Of a stretch of 6,983 nucleotides of DNA, positions 1-6,310 are shown piece after piece (position 1 is the stretch's first letter; the number at the start of each line of letters is the position of its first letter). The notes beneath the pieces are model-generated. The model worked only from the letters and a program-made list of their open reading frames with translations. It searched no databases and was not told the DNA's origin. This stretch comes from Syntrophothermus sp. UBA1445 (GTDB lineage: Bacteria > Bacillota > Syntrophomonadia > Syntrophomonadales > DTU052): assembly GCA_002329495.1 (NCBI GenBank), contig DCTH01000162.1:1-6983 (forward strand). Reading direction: 5' to 3'. A program made the translations under genes and the position numbers.

Positions 1-131
1 AGGAGCGTGGTCTTGCCCGCGCCGTCCGGTCCTACCACCCCGAGTATCTCCTGCGGGTTAACCGTAAGTTCTACGTGGTTAACCGCGGTTATGGTTCCAA
101 AAGATTTGGTAAGCTCGCGGACTTGAATCAT
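1..131 (-). CDS. ABC transporter ATP-binding protein, N-terminal fragment (YbhF-like)
   Basis: This is the first 43 codons of an ABC ATPase; the rest lies beyond the left edge. It starts MIQVRELTKSFG, the usual opening beta strand and A-loop region of an ABC ATPase. The Walker A motif is GPDGAGKTT at about residues 34-42. The Asp in place of the common Asn is typical of YbhF/RbbA-type subunits of ABC-2 exporters (family knowledge). The ATG at 131 lies two bases after the stop of the HlyD-like gene, and a purine-rich GGGAAGGG ribosome-binding site sits in the end of that gene, so the two are almost certainly co-transcribed and translationally coupled. By analogy it would bind and hydrolyse ATP on the cytoplasmic side to power export by membrane permeases expected further left. 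The substrate cannot be told from the sequence. Confidence 0.9.
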   Translation of the reverse strand, partial: MIQVRELTKSFGTITAVNHVELTVNPQEILGVVGPDGAGKTTL

Positions 132-133
132 AA

Positions 134-1123
134 TTACCCTTCCCTGGCGAAGGTGACATCAGCGGGCATCCCCGGCTTCAGTACCCCGTCTCCGTCGTTG
201 ATGCGGATCTTCACCCCGAAGACCACGTTGGTCCGCTCTTTTTTGGTCTGTATGGTCCGGGGAGTAAACTCACCCTTGGAGGCTATCTCACTCACCGTTC
301 CCGTAAAGGTCCGGGATACCCCGCTGACCGTGAACTTCACCTTCTGGTTCAGCTTCACTGCCGGCAGATCGTCGGTGGGTATAAAGACCTTGATCCACAG
401 GTTTTTCAGGTCAGCGACCGTCAGCACCGAGGCACCCGGTAGGATGTATTCTCCCGGCTCGTAGTTCTTCTGAATAACGGTACCGGTTAAAGGAGACTTG
501 ATCTTAAGGTCGGCAATCACCGCCTCGGTGGCCTTAAGCACCGCACGACTGCGTTCCACCTCCGCCTCTGCGGCTATGATAACCTCCGGGCGGTTACCGG
601 ATTTAAGCATACTGAGCTTCGCCTCCGCGGCCTTAAGCTTGTTTTGATCAACCTCAGCGATCAGCTGGTAGCGCGTAAGCTCTTCCCGGGAAATACCACC
701 CTCGGCAAACAGGGCTTCCCGGCTCTGAAGATCATCGGCTGATTTCCGGGCGGTGGCCTCGGCTACAGCAAGGTTAGCCTGGGCTTCGGCAATCTCCTGT
801 TCACGGAATCCTGATCGCAGATCCGCCAGCTGGGCTTCGGCTTTCATGAGCGCCATCGCATCCCGCTCCCTCTGCGCCAGCAGATCACTGCGCGAGATCT
901 CAGCGGCAATCTGGCCCTCCTGCAGCTCGTCACCTTCCTGAGCGGCGATGCTCTTTACAACCCCGGCCACCGGCGAGTTCAGATCGACTGTGGTCGCTTC
1001 AATGGTCCCCGAAGCCTGGATGTCCTGCGTTCTCTGGGAAAAATAAGTCTGGTATGCATAGTAGAAGCCGATCCCCACACCTAGAACCACCACCAGGATC
1101 AGAGCCCGCTTGGCCTTTGACAT
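134..1123 (-). CDS. HlyD/YbhG-family efflux membrane-fusion (adaptor) subunit
   Basis: This is a 329-residue protein anchored by one N-terminal membrane segment (about residues 7-24) after a KAKR positive stretch. It has the periplasmic-adaptor layout. The first lipoyl-like half-motif is at about 48-77 (SPVAGVV..EGDELQEGQ) and a long Ala/Glu/Lys-rich coiled coil runs from about 78 to 205. The second lipoyl half is at about 207-238 (SPLTGTV..EPGEYILPG), followed by a beta-barrel region with FTPRTIQTKKER at 286-297, typical of YbhG-like proteins. It would act outside the membrane as the adaptor of the ABC exporter whose ATPase follows two bases later. I chose the ATG at 1123 because GGGGAGGG lies just upstream. 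An upstream in-frame TTG at 1156 falls inside the -10 promoter box and cannot be in the mRNA. The substrate is unknown; in a Gram-positive cell the protein would work without an outer-membrane channel. Confidence 0.92.
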   Translation of the reverse strand: MSKAKRALILVVVLGVGIGFYYAYQTYFSQRTQDIQASGTIEATTVDLNSPVAGVVKSIAAQEGDELQEGQIAAEISRSDLLAQRERDAMALMKAEAQLADLRSGFREQEIAEAQANLAVAEATARKSADDLQSREALFAEGGISREELTRYQLIAEVDQNKLKAAEAKLSMLKSGNRPEVIIAAEAEVERSRAVLKATEAVIADLKIKSPLTGTVIQKNYEPGEYILPGASVLTVADLKNLWIKVFIPTDDLPAVKLNQKVKFTVSGVSRTFTGTVSEIASKGEFTPRTIQTKKERTNVVFGVKIRINDGDGVLKPGMPADVTFAREG

Positions 1124-1155
1124 CGAATCCCTCCCCAACTTGGTTCTTTTAATCA

Positions 1156-1184
1156 ATTATACTGCCCAGGTAAACTATTGTCAC
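1156..1184 (-). promoter_or_regulatory. Sigma-A-type promoter of the efflux operon
   Basis: Read on the minus strand there is a -35 box GTGACA (1184-1179), a 17-bp spacer and a perfect -10 box TATAAT (1161-1156). Transcription would start near 1149, leaving a leader of about 25 nt before the ribosome-binding site and ATG at 1123. Spacing and -10 match are ideal and the -35 differs from TTGACA by one base. The boxes are seen in the sequence; promoter activity is inferred. Confidence 0.8.
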
Positions 1185-1203
1185 TATATTAGTTTACCTG
1201 GGC
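1164..1203. promoter_or_regulatory. Perfect 14-bp inverted repeat, likely repressor operator
   Basis: The arms GCCCAGGTAAACTA (1164-1177) and TAGTTTACCTGGGC (1190-1203) are exact reverse complements around a 12-bp AT-rich centre. The centre holds the -35 box of the efflux promoter and the left arm fills most of the -35/-10 spacer, so a protein bound here would block RNA polymerase. Ybh-type efflux operons are commonly controlled by TetR-family repressors (family knowledge). No such regulator lies in this window, so its identity is inferred. No T-run follows either arm, which argues against a terminator. Confidence 0.7.
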
Positions 1204-1340
1204 GCATAAAGGAGATCTGGTTCCAAATAGCGAAGGATGTTTCTACAATTGCGTGAGCCATGTTTCCGATTTCTGTCGTATACCTAGATGCAGAAACGGT
1301 TAAATGCTGCTTGAGCTACGACTGGTGAGGAAATCAATAT
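1204..1340. other. Divergent intergenic region and 5' leader of the GGDEF/HD-GYP gene
   Basis: This stretch lies between the operator and the plus-strand ATG at 1341. I see no convincing plus-strand -35/-10 pair. GGTGAGG at 1324-1330 is the likely ribosome-binding site, 10 nt before the ATG. A two-step inverted repeat lies just upstream: GTCGTA (1275-1280) with TACGAC (1317-1322), enclosing GCAG (1290-1293) with CTGC (1307-1310). No cyclic-di-GMP riboswitch consensus could be recognised. Confidence 0.5.
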
Positions 1341-3038
1341 ATGCTGAAAAACATCGCATCGAAGGTATGGACAGAGTTATACCCTTATCGCCAGCTGGAT
1401 CCAGTTGATCGTTTAACTTTCCGTAAACGGATCCTGATTGAAAATATCCGGCGATTGAAATCTATTGCGATTTTTGGTGGTCTGGTAAACCTGATCATCA
1501 TGAGCACCGTGTTCGCCACCAGGGGCACGCCTTCTCTGCTGCAGCCTGATATGGTTATACGGGGTCTGTGGGACCTGCTGGTAATTGTTTTTATTCTATC
1601 GGTCGGCAATCCCCGGGAAGTTGTGGATTTGCGCCGGAAGCACTACCCCATATTTGCTGGCTCAGCGGCCTTAAGCCTCCTGTTTTCAAGCCTGCTTTCC
1701 ATTTACATATCCCAGGTTCATGGGTATTCACTGGTGCATGTGGTCAACCTTATGCTTATAGGTTGTTTCACTTTCTTATCCGTCACCGAATTTATCATCA
1801 TTCTTATGCCCAACTGTTTTTATCTGGGATACGTCATGGCCACTACCCCCTCAATACTTTTGATGGAAGATGTGACCTTGATTAACATTATCGCCACAAC
1901 GTTATTCGCGGTTATGATTGCCAAAATGACCCTGCAGTCGAGACTCTCGAATCTCAAGTATGAACAGGAGCTGCAGAAGCAGAATGCACAGAATCAACAG
2001 TTGGCCAACCTGGACGGGCTGACCAAGATTTATAACCGCAGATTTTTGGAGGAAGAGCTCAAGCGACTGGACACTCCAAGAAACCTGCCTCTGACCCTGG
2101 TGATGGGGGATGTTAATGGCCTTAAGCTGACCAACGATGCCTTTGGCCATTCGGCAGGAGACAGTCTGCTGCGAAAAACCGCTGAAATTATGGAAACCGG
2201 GTGTCGCGCCGGTGATATCATCGCTCGGATGGGCGGAGACGAGTTTGCGATCATTCTGCCAAAAACCAGCTATGAGCAGGCGGCGGCGATCGTGCAGAGG
2301 ATTAAGGATGCTATTGCCCGCGAAAGAGTTGATTTCTTTGTTTTCTCCGTTTCGTTTGGCTGGGCGACCAAACAGGAACCGGGTGAGGATTTACAGGCCG
2401 TTATGCGCAAAGCGGAAGAGGCTATGTACCAGCAAAAGCTGGGGGATTGCACCAGTACCAGGAACAGAACCCGGGATGCCATTCTGAGGGCTCTGAATGA
2501 AAAGACTGAGGGAGAATGGGAGCATGCCAACCGGGTCAGTCAGTTGTGTGCCCAAACCGGCACGGCTCTGGGTCTTGGTACCAAAGATATTGAGGATCTT
2601 CGAACCCTGGGATTGCTGCACGATATAGGGAAAATTGCTCTTGACACTAAGATGCTGGATAAACCCGGGCGGCTTAGTGATGCGGAACGGCGGGAATTGC
2701 GGCGCCACGTTGAAACCGGCTACCGAATTCTGAGCTCGTTAAACGAGTTTGCTCCCCTGGCTAACTGTGTCCTGGCCCATCATGAACGGTGGGATGGCCT
2801 GGGCTATCCGCAGGGTCTAAAAGGAGAAGACATACCTCTTTACGCCAGGATCCTAACCGTTGCTGATGCCTACGATGTGTTGACCACCGATCGACCTTAT
2901 CGACGGGCTTTGACTAAAGACGCTGCGCTCGAAGAGATCAAGAAAAATGCGGGAACACAATTTGATCCGAACATTGCACGGGTTTTTATGGATAAGGTTA
3001 TGGTGTGGAAAGAGCCCCGGCAGACCGCCGCTCTGTGA
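1341..3038 (+). CDS. Membrane-bound GGDEF/HD-GYP protein (cyclic-di-GMP synthase and phosphodiesterase domains)
   Basis: This 565-residue protein has three parts. Residues about 40-197 hold roughly six hydrophobic segments (near 41-58, 76-89, 103-123, 131-147, 149-168, 178-197), a membrane sensory module I cannot assign to a named family. A short Gln/Lys-rich linker (about 200-222) leads to a GGDEF domain (about 222-370). That domain has DGLTKIYNRR, DVNGLKLTND, the active-site GGDEF at 298-302 and the product-inhibition I-site RAGD at 289-292, five residues before GGDEF. An HD-GYP domain (about 378-560) follows with candidate metal ligands His395, HD at 427-428, His456, HHERWDGLGYP at 480-490 and Asp509, then PYR at 519-521 and GTQFDP. 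By family knowledge, GGDEF makes cyclic di-GMP from two GTP and HD-GYP hydrolyses it. Both motif sets look intact, so which activity dominates is unknown. It is a single gene, divergent from the efflux operon and convergent with cobO. Confidence 0.95.
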   Translation: MLKNIASKVWTELYPYRQLDPVDRLTFRKRILIENIRRLKSIAIFGGLVNLIIMSTVFATRGTPSLLQPDMVIRGLWDLLVIVFILSVGNPREVVDLRRKHYPIFAGSAALSLLFSSLLSIYISQVHGYSLVHVVNLMLIGCFTFLSVTEFIIILMPNCFYLGYVMATTPSILLMEDVTLINIIATTLFAVMIAKMTLQSRLSNLKYEQELQKQNAQNQQLANLDGLTKIYNRRFLEEELKRLDTPRNLPLTLVMGDVNGLKLTNDAFGHSAGDSLLRKTAEIMETGCRAGDIIARMGGDEFAIILPKTSYEQAAAIVQRIKDAIARERVDFFVFSVSFGWATKQEPGEDLQAVMRKAEEAMYQQKLGDCTSTRNRTRDAILRALNEKTEGEWEHANRVSQLCAQTGTALGLGTKDIEDLRTLGLLHDIGKIALDTKMLDKPGRLSDAERRELRRHVETGYRILSSLNEFAPLANCVLAHHERWDGLGYPQGLKGEDIPLYARILTVADAYDVLTTDRPYRRALTKDAALEEIKKNAGTQFDPNIARVFMDKVMVWKEPRQTAAL

Positions 3039-3238
3039 CCCAACGTCTCTGCTGGAGACGGGAAAGATGAGATTTTCAGGAAAGGAGGAAAGTGACGGTA
3101 ACCCGGAGAAACCGGCAATGATGATAGGCGGATCGACTTTGCTCAGAATTTTTTGGACCACTTTCAGTAATGCTTCAATTTATCCAACCGTAAACAGCGT
3201 TATCTCATACCCTTTTATACGAGAGTGATCGCTGGTCG
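3039..3238. other. Convergent intergenic region with small hairpins
   Basis: This 200-bp region separates the ends of the GGDEF/HD-GYP gene and cobO. A 6-bp stem CGTCTC/GAGACG (3044-3049 and 3055-3060, 5-nt loop) begins six bases after the plus-strand stop, and a CCGG/CCGG stem lies at 3103-3115. Neither is followed directly by a T-run, so no canonical intrinsic terminator is visible for either gene. A perfect AAAGGAGG at 3081-3088 has no convincing gene behind it. Confidence 0.45.
3044..3060 (+). terminator. Weak terminator-like hairpin after the GGDEF/HD-GYP gene
   Basis: CGTCTC, a TGCTG loop and GAGACG form a short stem just after the stop codon. It is followed by purines rather than a T-tract, with the first TTTT more than ten bases later. 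It may only mark or protect the mRNA 3' end. Confidence 0.25.
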
Positions 3239-3763
3239 CTAGTACTCGATCCCCTTGCGGGCATTATGCCCTCCAGATTGGTGGTGTTTAACTTCGGCTA
3301 TCTCACTGACTGTATCCGCCAGTTCCATGATCTCCCCGGGAGCATGGCGACCGGTCAGAACCAAATCCACATCGGGTCGGCGGTTCTTTATCATGGTTAC
3401 AACATCATCAAACGGAATCAACCGGTGATGCAAGGCCAGGTTGATCTCGTCCAGCACCACCAGGTCATACTTCTGGTCATTCAACGCCTCTTTGGCTGCT
3501 TCCAGGCCCAACCGGGCCATCTCGAACTCCTGTGGTTCCGGGTTATCCAGATCCCCTAAATCCCCGGTCCCAAACTGCCGAACCGTCAAACCGTCAAGTT
3601 GTTCAGCTGCTATTACCTCACCCGAATCAAACTTCTTCAGAAACTGAATAACGATAACCTGCAATCCATGCCCCACCGCCCGCATCGCCTGCCCAAAAGC
3701 GGCAGTGGTCTTACCTTTTCCCTGCCCGGTAATAACGATAACCAGCCCTTGCTTCCTATTCAA
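3239..3763 (-). CDS. cobO: Cob(I)alamin adenosyltransferase, CobO/CobA (BtuR) type
   Basis: This 174-residue protein transfers the adenosyl group of ATP to the reduced cobalt of corrinoids, a step in making or salvaging adenosylcobalamin in the cytoplasm. The P-loop GQGKGKTT is at 13-20. RAVGHGLQVIVIQFLK (28-43), LDEINLAL at 104-111, LTGRHAP at 136-142 and the C-terminal KHHQSGGHNARKGIEY (159-174) are all hallmarks of the family, and the length is within the usual range. The start is a TTG at 3763; an in-frame stop lies six codons upstream and no ATG is available near the P-loop. TAGGGG with nine bases spacing is the likely ribosome-binding site. It lies 225 bp after lysC on the same strand, across a repeat-rich gap, so operon membership is uncertain. 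No other cobalamin gene and no recognisable cobalamin riboswitch is present. Confidence 0.93.
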   Translation of the reverse strand: MNRKQGLVIVITGQGKGKTTAAFGQAMRAVGHGLQVIVIQFLKKFDSGEVIAAEQLDGLTVRQFGTGDLGDLDNPEPQEFEMARLGLEAAKEALNDQKYDLVVLDEINLALHHRLIPFDDVVTMIKNRRPDVDLVLTGRHAPGEIMELADTVSEIAEVKHHQSGGHNARKGIEY

Positions 3764-3988
3764 CAGCCAACACCCCTATTCACCTTTTACCAAAGCAGGA
3801 CATGCCGACACCCCACGAAGGTGAGGAGGCAAAGCGGCAGGACGTCGCGAGATAAGTCTTGGAGACACGGACGTCGAATAGACGGGGTGCTGCTTTGCGA
3901 CCAAACCTGAGTGGCTGGTGTTGCCCAGGCGGACCCATGGAGCTAGCGGAATTAGTCGCCGTCCTCCGCAGGCGGAGCCAGTCCCCTA
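3764..3988. other. Repeat-rich structured intergenic element between lysC and cobO
   Basis: This gap has no credible gene but is full of pairing segments. GCAAAGCGGCA (3829-3839) pairs with TGCTGCTTTGC (3888-3898), 11 bp with one G-T. Nested inside are GACGTC (3841-3846) with GACGTC (3870-3875) and GTCT/AGAC (3856-3859, 3863-3866). The same right arm can instead pair with CAAAGCAG (3791-3798) and CACCCC (3809-3814). TCACCTT (3780-3786) pairs with AAGGTGA (3818-3824). Further right, GGCGGAC (3928-3934) pairs with GTCGCC (3955-3960) with one bulge, TGGCT (3912-3916) with AGCCA (3976-3980), and a small CTCCG/CGGAG hairpin lies at 3964-3977. It could be a structured RNA, the cobO leader, or a dispersed genomic repeat. 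I do not recognise a known RNA family. Confidence 0.55.
3926..3980 (+). repeat. Imperfect 12-bp direct repeat
   Basis: CAGGCGGACCCA at 3926-3937 and CAGGCGGAGCCA at 3969-3980 match at 11 of 12 positions and start 43 bp apart. They lie just after the lysC stop, inside the structured gap. Confidence 0.6.
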
Positions 3989-4462
3989 CTACAGGTTGAA
4001 GCGAGAGTGGATTGCCCGCACGGCTCTTTCGATCTCGTGGGCATGTACTATACAGGAGACCTTGATTTCGGAGGTGCTGATCATATGGATATTAATGCCC
4101 TCCTGCGCCAGAGTCTCAAACATCGCCGCCGCCACCCCGGGGTTACTCATCATACCCGCACCTACTATGGACACCTTGGCCAGATCCTCACCATAAGCAG
4201 TACCTGAGGCCCCAATCTCCCGGCAGACCCTCTCCACCACCGGCAGCGCCTGCGGCAGGTCATCCTTGGAAATGGTAAACGCTATATCGTTACGTCCATC
4301 GCGCATCGCCGCCTGAACAATCATATCCACGTTTATGTTTACTTCAGCCAGGGCCATAAAAATGGCATGAGCAATACCTGGTTTGTCAGGCACGTCAAAC
4401 AGAGCCACCTTGGCCACGTTAAGATCATGGGCCACACCACTTACTACGCGATCACTTTCCAT
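3989..4462 (-). CDS. lysC: Probable aspartokinase beta subunit from an in-frame internal start in lysC
   Basis: The codon for Met246 of LysC is an ATG at 4462, preceded by GGAGG (4475-4471) at an ideal 8-nt spacing. Translation from here would give a 157-residue protein containing just the ACT regulatory domains. In B. subtilis and Corynebacterium glutamicum, lysC is known to encode such a beta subunit in frame, forming an alpha2beta2 enzyme; from memory, the B. subtilis beta subunit also begins at about residue 246. The internal site is seen in the sequence; its use here is inferred. Confidence 0.65.
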   Translation of the reverse strand: MESDRVVSGVAHDLNVAKVALFDVPDKPGIAHAIFMALAEVNINVDMIVQAAMRDGRNDIAFTISKDDLPQALPVVERVCREIGASGTAYGEDLAKVSIVGAGMMSNPGVAAAMFETLAQEGINIHMISTSEIKVSCIVHAHEIERAVRAIHSRFNL

Positions 4463-5197
4463 CTTTCCAACCTCCACTACTAGCGTGCCTGGTTCCAGGT
4501 TAAAACTTGATCTCACCTGGACTGTTACATCATAATGCATAGCAAACTCAACTGCCCGCGGCTGCAAGACCCCGGCTCCCAGGCTGGCCAGTTCCAGCAT
4601 CTCATCGTAGGAGATCATATCTAGCTTGCTGGCCTCCTTCACAACCCGCGGGTCCGCAGTAAAGACCCCGTCCACATCAGTATAAATATCACAGACATCA
4701 GCTTTAAGCACCGCCGCCAGGGCCACCGCCGTGGTATCCGAGCCGCCCCGGCCCAGGGTGGTCAGGTCACCATCAGGTGAAATCCCCTGAAAACCGGCCA
4801 CCACAACCACCTTGCCCTGTTCCAGTTCCTTTTTTATACGGTCTGGTTTGATGCCGGCAATTCGTGCCTTGGTATGAACCGGATCGGTCATGATTCCGCA
4901 CTGCCATCCGGTCAAAGATACCGCCGGACACCCCATATTCACAAGCGTCATGGTCAGCAAAGCTGCTGACTGCTGCTCCCCTGTGGTCAGGAGCATATCC
5001 ATCTCCCGTTCCGGGTGGCTCTTGCCAATCTGGTTAGCCAGAGATATGAGATCGTCGGTCAAATCACCCATCGCCGAGACCACCACCACTACCTGGTTTC
5101 CCTGGTCCCGCTCGCTCATAACCCGGCCGGCCACGTTCTTGATCTTCTCAATCGTCGCTACGGAACTCCCTCCGAACTTCTGTACCACCAGCCCCAT
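3989..5197 (-). CDS. lysC: Aspartokinase (aspartate kinase), alpha subunit with C-terminal ACT domains
   Basis: This 402-residue enzyme phosphorylates L-aspartate with ATP, the entry step to lysine, threonine and methionine, and to diaminopimelate for the cell wall. The kinase domain (about 1-240) shows KFGGSS at 7-12, [11 protein letters not shown] from 71, GFQGIS from 135, [14 protein letters not shown] from 149 and [15 protein letters not shown] at 170-184. Two ACT modules follow, visible around DKPGIA (261-266) and [20 protein letters not shown] (351-370), which bind the feedback amino acid in this family. Length and layout match B. subtilis LysC (408 residues). The ATG at 5197 is preceded by AAGGAG with a rather long 12-nt spacing. 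It ends in tandem TAG TAG codons and lies 48 bp after thrC in the same direction. An internal start is listed separately. Whether lysine, threonine or both inhibit it cannot be read from the sequence. Confidence 0.97.
   Translation of the reverse strand: MGLVVQKFGGSSVATIEKIKNVAGRVMSERDQGNQVVVVVSAMGDLTDDLISLANQIGKSHPEREMDMLLTTGEQQSAALLTMTLVNMGCPAVSLTGWQCGIMTDPVHTKARIAGIKPDRIKKELEQGKVVVVAGFQGISPDGDLTTLGRGGSDTTAVALAAVLKADVCDIYTDVDGVFTADPRVVKEASKLDMISYDEMLELASLGAGVLQPRAVEFAMHYDVTVQVRSSFNLEPGTLVVEVGKMESDRVVSGVAHDLNVAKVALFDVPDKPGIAHAIFMALAEVNINVDMIVQAAMRDGRNDIAFTISKDDLPQALPVVERVCREIGASGTAYGEDLAKVSIVGAGMMSNPGVAAAMFETLAQEGINIHMISTSEIKVSCIVHAHEIERAVRAIHSRFNL
4471..4475 (-). promoter_or_regulatory. Internal Shine-Dalgarno site within lysC
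   Basis: GGAGG on the minus strand lies eight bases before the in-frame ATG at codon 246. It is better spaced than the AAGGAG before the main lysC start (12 nt), so internal initiation could be efficient. Confidence 0.6.
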
Positions 5198-5245
5198 CCT
5201 ACAACTTCACTCCTTCTCTAAACAGCAATTACTGCATCTCGTTCT

Positions 5246-6310
5246 TTATCCAAATATAACTTTGAGCACCGTAGCTTCATCCGCAGGTACCACATCCGGG
5301 GTAATCGCGGCGGTTTTTATGGCGTTGTCCGGGTCCTTCAGACCATGTCCGGTATTGATGCAGACAATCTTCTGATCCGGCTTGAACTGTCCGGTTTTGC
5401 TCAGTTTTAATACTCCGGCAATCGATGCCGCCGAAGCCGGTTCCACAAAGAGTCCTTCCTTCCGGGCCACCAGCTGGTAGGCATTAAGAATCTCCTCATC
5501 CGTGACAATCGAGATTGAACCACCTGATTCCTGGTAAGCATTCACCGCCTGTTTCCAACTGGCGGGATTACCGATACGGATCGCGGTCGCTACCGTCTCC
5601 GGATTGGGCACTATTTCCCCTCGGACTATCGGAGCCGCACCCTCGGCCTGGAAGCCAATCATGCGAGGCCGGTTGGGCACCATCCCCCGGGCGTTATACT
5701 CGCAGAAACCCTTCCAGTAGGCGGTGATATTGCCCGCATTACCAACCGGAATCGCCAGGTAATCCGGGGCCTGCCCGAGCCGGTCACAGATCTCAAACGC
5801 TCCGGACTTTTGTCCTTCAATACGGTAGGGATTGAGGGAGTTTACCAGAGTCACCGGGTAACGGGAGGTTATGTCCTTCACTATGGTCAGGGCCTGGTCA
5901 AAGTTACCCTGCACCGCCAGGACCTGAGCTCCATATATCAGAGCCTGGGCCAGTTTACCCAGGGCGATTTTGCCTTCGGGTATCAGAACCACACACCGCA
6001 TGCCACAACGGGCTGCGTAGGCAGCTGCCGATGCCGAGGTGTTGCCGGTCGAGGCACACATTACCACCTCGGCCCCTTCTTCCTTGGCTTTACTCATAGC
6101 CATGGCCATCCCCCGGTCCTTAAAGGAACCGGTAGGGTTGGCACCTTCAAACTTCAGATAAACCTCAGCCCCGACCATATCTGACAGGTTGGGGGCGAAT
6201 ATCAGAGGGGTATTCCCTTCCTGCAGTGAAACCACCGGGGTTTTTTCGGTAACAGGCAGGAAATCCCGGTACTCTTCAACAATTCCTCGCCAGCCGGCTC
6301 TACGATGCAT
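5246..6310 (-). CDS. thrC: Threonine synthase
   Basis: This 354-residue PLP enzyme converts O-phospho-L-homoserine to L-threonine and phosphate. It shows the fold-type II PLP signature GSFKDRG at 61-67 with Lys64 as the Schiff-base lysine, [17 protein letters not shown] (85-101), the phosphate-binding PVGNAGN at 188-194 and the late [11 protein letters not shown] (318-328). The length fits the short Bacillus-type threonine synthases. I chose the ATG at 6310 because AAGGAG (6325-6320) lies nine bases upstream and the protein then begins like its relatives. An in-frame start at 6358 would only add 16 residues lying within hom. The ATG overlaps the end of hom by 11 bp, so the two are translationally coupled; lysC follows after 48 bp. 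No homoserine kinase (thrB), which makes its substrate, is in the window. Confidence 0.97.
   Translation of the reverse strand: MHRRAGWRGIVEEYRDFLPVTEKTPVVSLQEGNTPLIFAPNLSDMVGAEVYLKFEGANPTGSFKDRGMAMAMSKAKEEGAEVVMCASTGNTSASAAAYAARCGMRCVVLIPEGKIALGKLAQALIYGAQVLAVQGNFDQALTIVKDITSRYPVTLVNSLNPYRIEGQKSGAFEICDRLGQAPDYLAIPVGNAGNITAYWKGFCEYNARGMVPNRPRMIGFQAEGAAPIVRGEIVPNPETVATAIRIGNPASWKQAVNAYQESGGSISIVTDEEILNAYQLVARKEGLFVEPASAASIAGVLKLSKTGQFKPDQKIVCINTGHGLKDPDNAIKTAAITPDVVPADEATVLKVIFG

Noticed and set aside
1121..1156. Longer HlyD-like protein starting at TTG 1156
   Set aside because: The TTG lies inside the TATAAT box, upstream of the expected transcript start. The ATG at 1123 has a strong GGGGAGGG site.
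1204..1340. Cyclic-di-GMP riboswitch before the GGDEF/HD-GYP gene
   Set aside because: Neither class I nor class II conserved segments can be recognised, and the leader is short.
3067..3228. Possible 53-residue plus-strand protein in the convergent gap
   Set aside because: Its start sits in the shadow of the hairpin, the composition is not protein-like and no family is recognisable. The perfect AAAGGAGG at 3081-3088 lies inside it and is only three bases from a nine-codon GTG frame.
3599..3910. Plus-strand open frame across the cobO start and the gap
   Set aside because: It is largely antisense to cobO, and its tail is read through palindromic repeats; no start signal or family resemblance.
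3764..3988. Cobalamin riboswitch before cobO
   Set aside because: I looked on the minus strand for the conserved core (GGUG-rich segment, CCCGC-ACUGU and the B12-box region). Only a short AGCCACT resemblance was found, without the rest.
4890..5375. Long plus-strand open frame opposite lysC and thrC
   Set aside because: It is an antisense shadow of two well-supported genes with low-complexity Ser/Thr/Pro-rich translation.
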